NCBI GenBank assembly: GCA_017416735.1
Contig: JAFQBF010000109.1
Coordinates: 1 to 35,020 of the forward strand
From: Bacteroidaceae bacterium
Lineage (GTDB): Bacteria > Bacteroidota > Bacteroidia > Bacteroidales > Bacteroidaceae
Direction: 5' to 3'
Length of the DNA: 35,020 bases
Each line of letters opens with the position of its first letter. Within the stretch, counting starts at the first letter, position 1. Positions 32,370-35,020 of the stretch are shown piece after piece. The position numbers and the translations under genes were made by a program. Under the pieces are notes generated by a model. That model was not told the DNA's origin, ran no database searches, and was given only the letters and a program-made list of their open reading frames with translations.

Positions 32370-32744
32370 TCATTTCAAGGTCAAGAAGAAAGCGGTGACC
32401 ATCGGCATTTCACGCTTGCGGATGGCCCAGATGTCGTGTATGCTCAGTTGCGGTGCAAACTTCCAGCACTCCACAATGCGGTTGTTGTTCCACAGCTGCA
32501 CGTCGCAGTGCTCGGTGCGGTAAATCACCTTGTATCGGGGCCCCTGCGAGCCCACCTTGTAAGGCCGGATGCGGGTGTTGCCGTCCTCCATCACGGTAAT
32601 GCGTGCCGGGTAACTGGCAGTCGGGGCAGCAGTCAGCGGTTCGGGATGTTCGTAACAAGCGGGATAAATGTTTATGTCACCGTTCACAAAGTAGGCGGTC
32701 TGGGTGTCCATCCGGACATCGTTCAAAAGGATGTTCTTGCTCAT
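32370..32744 (-). CDS. Unknown protein of the VirE-N accessory module
   Basis: The product is 124 aa with no recognised domain, signal peptide or membrane segment. It begins MSKNILLNDVRMDTQTAYFV and is rich in beta-prone residues, with a basic Arg-rich middle (TRIRPYKVGSQGPRYKVIYR) that could bind nucleic acid. The ATG at 32744 is chosen over one three codons upstream; either is possible. It lies 29 nt before the VirE-N gene, the gap being mostly the heptamer repeat, so the two are probably co-transcribed. Confidence 0.55.
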   Translation of the reverse strand: MSKNILLNDVRMDTQTAYFVNGDINIYPACYEHPEPLTAAPTASYPARITVMEDGNTRIRPYKVGSQGPRYKVIYRTEHCDVQLWNNNRIVECWKFAPQLSIHDIWAIRKREMPMVTAFFLTLK

Positions 32745-32839
32745 GTCTCTCATGTTTTTAGTTATTTTTTAATTACAGATAATGTTTGGTTGATCAACGC
32801 TACAAAAATAAGGAACATACGGCTGTTTCCCTAATATCC

Positions 32840-32877
32840 CGGGTTGACACAGGTTGACATCAACCTCCATCAACCCG
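32840..32877. repeat. Nested palindrome of GGTTGA/TCAACC units
   Basis: The outer stem is CGGGTTGA (32840-32847) with TCAACCCG (32870-32877); the inner stem is AGGTTGA (32851-32857) with TCAACCT (32860-32866). It starts 9 nt beyond the stop of the gene at 32886 and lacks a T tract on either strand, so it is not a typical terminator. Confidence 0.6.
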
Positions 32878-32885
32878 AGGACTGC

Positions 32886-33275
32886 CTAAACTTGGAAAAT
32901 CACCACCCGATTGGCCTTCGACAAGGCATTCAGGTTATTGTCGTCCATGTATTTGTGTATGGATTGCCAGCTTCCCGTCAGCTGGAACTCCGAGCAGAAC
33001 TCCGCCTGTGTCGGGTTCCGGGTGAGCAGGTTGTCCTGTACACACCTCAGCAGTACGCATCCCACCGCAGCCCCGTTCCTCCCGTCTATCAGGTCGTGCA
33101 GACGCTGCATCAAGCGGTCGGGGTCGGGATACTGCACCAAATTCCGGAAACTGGCCTGTCGCGCCTGATGCTGTTTCCGTGGCTCTCCACACAGCCTCAG
33201 AAAGTCCATCACTTCTTGTTCGTTTCTGCATCTGCACGCTTTCATGGTCTCTTCGTTTACGATGATAAAACTCAT
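32886..33275 (-). CDS. Unknown protein upstream of the VirE-N accessory module
   Basis: The product is 129 aa with no domain I recognise. It begins MSFIIVNEETMKACRCRNEQE and appears mostly alpha-helical and soluble. The ATG at 33275 is chosen because GGAGG lies about 10 nt upstream; the open frame continues further, to a TTG at 33341 next to a terminator, which is unlikely to be used. It is probably the first gene of the module running through the VirE-N/DUF3987 and P5-like genes. Confidence 0.55.
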   Translation of the reverse strand: MSFIIVNEETMKACRCRNEQEVMDFLRLCGEPRKQHQARQASFRNLVQYPDPDRLMQRLHDLIDGRNGAAVGCVLLRCVQDNLLTRNPTQAEFCSEFQLTGSWQSIHKYMDDNNLNALSKANRVVIFQV

Positions 33276-33337
33276 ATCGTTAGTACCTCCGCCCTCCTGT
33301 CCATCCTCACTGGTGATTAATAATAGATTATCACTAT

Positions 33338-33385
33338 ACAAAAAAAGAGAGCAGGCTCTCCCGCTATGGGAAAACCTGCTCTCTT
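33338..33385 (-). terminator. Terminator of the AbiEii cassette
   Basis: AAGAGAGCAGG (33345-33355) pairs perfectly with CCTGCTCTCTT (33375-33385) around a 19-nt loop. On the minus strand it runs into a T tract, the complement of the A run at 33341-33346. It lies 48 nt after the AbiEii stop. Confidence 0.85.
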
Positions 33386-33433
33386 AAAACGTCCCGAACA
33401 AGAGGGCCTATCGAGGATTGAAAAGAAATATTT

Positions 33434-34072
33434 TCAAGGGATTGTGGCAAAGACCTTTTTCGAGTTCCTCACCATTTCATTAAGCCGTTTGGCTATTCGC
33501 TTCCAATCAAACTTGCCGGAAGTCATCACCACCGATTCATTGAAGTCTATCTCGTCAAAAAAAGTCAAGGCTTTGACAGGCATCAGAACATTGGCATTGG
33601 GGAATTTCAAAGAATAAAACTCCAACATCCCGTCCAAAGAATAACGAGTAGAAAGGGTAGCAATATCAATAAAATCCTTTACACGTGTACCATTTTGTGC
33701 AATGGCCGACAATTTCATAGCAATAATGTCGGGGATGCTCTCCAAACGCACACCCTCTACGATGTCGGGAGCTTGCAGATGAGGATAGTTGAACCGGATG
33801 CAGTCTATCATCACCCCATCGATAAATCCCTTCAAGGTCTGATTTCTTTCGTAAGAGACTTTCAGCTCGTAGTTCTCCATCAGCATCGCCTTAAGCTCTT
33901 CCAAATCGAATTCCTCACGTGTAAACAAGTCAAGGTCGATGCTTTTCCGATGCCCCAACCGCAAGGCAAGGGCTGTACCACCTACCAGATTGAACGTCTG
34001 TAATAAGGGTTCATCCTGTAATCGCTTCAGGAGTTCCAATGTCCGGGGTTCGACTGTTTCTTTGTGTAGCAT
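33434..34072 (-). CDS. AbiEii/AbiGii-type nucleotidyltransferase toxin
   Basis: The product is 212 aa. The nucleotidyltransferase signature GGTALALRLGHRKSIDLDLF contains the two catalytic Asp residues, and the later blocks MIDCIRFNYP, AMKLSAIAQNGTRVKDFIDI and LEFYSLKFP fit the family. AbiEii toxins transfer nucleotides, probably to RNA, and are balanced by a partner encoded just upstream. Here that partner is a DUF6922 protein overlapping by 46 nt. The ATG at 34072 (MLHKET) is chosen; an in-frame start at 34108 would lengthen the overlap. A phage-defence or element-stability role is inferred from the family. Confidence 0.8.
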   Translation of the reverse strand: MLHKETVEPRTLELLKRLQDEPLLQTFNLVGGTALALRLGHRKSIDLDLFTREEFDLEELKAMLMENYELKVSYERNQTLKGFIDGVMIDCIRFNYPHLQAPDIVEGVRLESIPDIIAMKLSAIAQNGTRVKDFIDIATLSTRYSLDGMLEFYSLKFPNANVLMPVKALTFFDEIDFNESVVMTSGKFDWKRIAKRLNEMVRNSKKVFATIP

Positions 34073-34347
34073 CTCAGTTCTTCTTTTTTGAGGTTGAAAA
34101 TAGTGCATACGAAGTGCATATCTAAATCGTTGAGGTAAGGCACGGATTTGACGGCTTCGCGGAATCCTTCAATGCCTCCGTAGAGGTCGAAAGCCGCAAA
34201 GAAGTCTTCCGGTTCGCCCATCTCCACGACGCGTTGCACCACAAGGGTCTTCGACCGTTGCCAGTCGAATGTCTCCATGTCGTATTCCCACAATAATGCG
34301 TTGTTCGGCAAGCGGTTTCCACTATGATAGGCATCCAATATGACCAT
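34027..34347 (-). CDS. DUF6922-type partner (antitoxin-like) of AbiEii
   Basis: The product is 106 aa from ATG 34347, or 109 aa from 34356. The block LLWEYDMETFDWQRSKTLVV followed by VVEMGEPEDFFAAFDLYG matches DUF6922 proteins, which are regularly encoded before AbiEii-type nucleotidyltransferases. The terminal FNLKKEELRCYTKKQ fits as well. The long overlap with the downstream gene suggests translational coupling, as in toxin-antitoxin operons. A promoter at 34371-34401 lies directly upstream. The antitoxin function is inferred. Confidence 0.7.
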   Translation of the reverse strand: MVILDAYHSGNRLPNNALLWEYDMETFDWQRSKTLVVQRVVEMGEPEDFFAAFDLYGGIEGFREAVKSVPYLNDLDMHFVCTIFNLKKEELRCYTKKQSNPGHWNS

Positions 34348-34370
34348 AATGTTCATTCTTTATACGTTCA

Positions 34371-34401
34371 CAAAGATAAGCATTTCTCCTTATATTCCAA
34401 C
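34371..34401 (-). promoter_or_regulatory. Promoter of the DUF6922/AbiEii cassette
   Basis: The minus strand reads TATCTTTG at 34378-34371, with TTG at 34400-34398 spaced 19 nt upstream. The predicted start near 34367 leaves a leader of about 10-20 nt. Confidence 0.6.
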
Positions 34402-34624
34402 ATTTCCATCCCGAAAATGTTTCTTTCTTCTTTCATCCAGTCTTCAAACACAATCAAGGTAATCACACCAGAAAAGTGTGGAATACCTAATTTCGTGTGG
34501 GGAAAGAAATCACCCGATTCCCTTATCCGTGTTTTGTCACATCATGTCAAAGTACGCTTTGCACCTCCACCAAGGGAGGACGATTGCGAGCAGGAGAGGC
34601 ATCACCCTCTTCCTGCCCTATAGG

Positions 34625-35020
34625 TTATTGATTGGCTTTACATTCATCGCACTCGCCTGTGTGGGTCAGAGTGATGCTCTTCCATGTTACATTGCCACCC
34701 CAGCTCGGTTTGAACCACACGTTGTTTTCGAGATCGGGTTTGTATGTATCTTCTGCCTCCAACTGTCCGCAGTTAAGGACGAGGTCACAGGAACCTCCAT
34801 CAACCTCTTTTCCAACTTCGTAAAAAACATAAGAATTACTTTGATTGATAGACGTGACAACCGAACCAAACGTCATTTTTTTCAAATAGTAGCAACCAGT
34901 AAAAGCACCGTCACCTACAGTTGTTACTTTTGGAAGAGTGATGCTGTTAAGGGCAAATGCAGCATAAAACTCCATAGCAACAATCTCCGTTACATCGGGA
35001 AGAACCAAATCAATCTTGCC
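34625..35020 (-). CDS. BspA-type leucine-rich-repeat protein, C-terminal part (cut by window edge)
   Basis: The open frame continues past the right edge of the window, so the start is not seen; about 131 residues are visible. The repeat pattern LPKVTTVGDGAFTGCYYLKKMTF is the BspA (LRR_5) type found in secreted surface proteins of Bacteroidales. After the repeat comes a beta-rich tail ending GECDECKANQ, with two cysteines near the terminus. No sorting domain is visible. About 270 nt without a convincing gene separates it from the DUF6922 start; that DNA holds the AbiEii cassette promoter and a GC-rich hairpin near 34590-34617. Confidence 0.7.
   Translation of the reverse strand, partial: GKIDLVLPDVTEIVAMEFYAAFALNSITLPKVTTVGDGAFTGCYYLKKMTFGSVVTSINQSNSYVFYEVGKEVDGGSCDLVLNCGQLEAEDTYKPDLENNVWFKPSWGGNVTWKSITLTHTGECDECKANQ

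Noticed and set aside
34590..34617. Terminator of the leucine-rich-repeat gene
   Set aside because: The stem is imperfect and there is no T tract on the minus strand, so it was not listed as a terminator.

Overview
The window looks like a chromosomal segment of a gut Bacteroidales bacterium (Bacteroides/Phocaeicola type). The evidence is the set of families present (DUF6562 fimbrillin-like lipoproteins, DUF3575 barrels, GH127, DUF1080, VirE-N/DUF3987), the abundance of signal peptidase II and Tat signals, weak Shine-Dalgarno sites, and several promoters of the Bacteroidetes type (TTTG, about 20 nt, TAnnTTTG). No rRNA, tRNA, complete insertion sequence or CRISPR array was seen.

Layout. 1-1233: an AT-rich HipA-like kinase plus DUF3037 pair behind a terminator hairpin. 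1251-1345: a possible toxin remnant. 1449-7097: a four-gene surface/fimbria-like operon (OmpA-like/DUF3575 protein and three DUF6562-type lipoproteins, the last fused to a beta-helix-like region). 7098-8321: a mostly non-coding island with a good promoter, a rod-like structured RNA that ends in a terminator-like T tract just before a small XRE regulator, a broken AbiEii fragment, and AT-rich DNA with phased palindromes and TCTCTACA repeats. 8322-12082 (-): a GH127 lipoprotein and pncB. 12192-18022 (+): an operon encoding a membrane tetraheme cytochrome fused to a formylglycine-generating-enzyme-like domain, a Tat-type Gfo/Idh/MocA oxidoreductase, a Tat-type TIM-barrel isomerase, and a ResB/CcsA cytochrome c maturation pair. 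18089-19594: a HerA-like ATPase. 19655-25179 (-): tatA, a Tat-type Gfo/Idh/MocA oxidoreductase, a DUF1080 protein, a TIM-barrel isomerase, tatC and a metallophosphoesterase. 25409-29455: DoxX, Maf, a KdsC-like phosphatase, a DUF2520 oxidoreductase, a nitroreductase and a BioF2/FemAB-like acyltransferase. 29458-33275 (-): an accessory module (P5-like protein, VirE-N/DUF3987 primase-helicase-like protein, two unknowns). 33434-34347 (-): a DUF6922/AbiEii toxin-antitoxin-like pair. 34625-35020 (-): the C-terminus of a BspA-type leucine-rich-repeat protein cut by the window edge.

The genes that fit together best are those at 12192-18022 and 20797-25179. Both sets carry a Tat-exported sugar oxidoreductase and a TIM-barrel isomerase. 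The second set also carries the Tat translocon genes themselves and a DUF1080 (3-keto-glycoside hydrolase family) protein. The first adds a quinol-dehydrogenase-type cytochrome and the proteins that attach heme to it. My inference is a periplasmic route for sugar or glycoside oxidation, with the first operon possibly linking the oxidation to the quinone pool. Two kinds of repeat also stand out: a 26-bp heptamer repeat exactly 3 nt upstream of the start codon of two unrelated genes, and a 162-bp nested palindrome inserted in frame in the VirE-N/DUF3987 gene.
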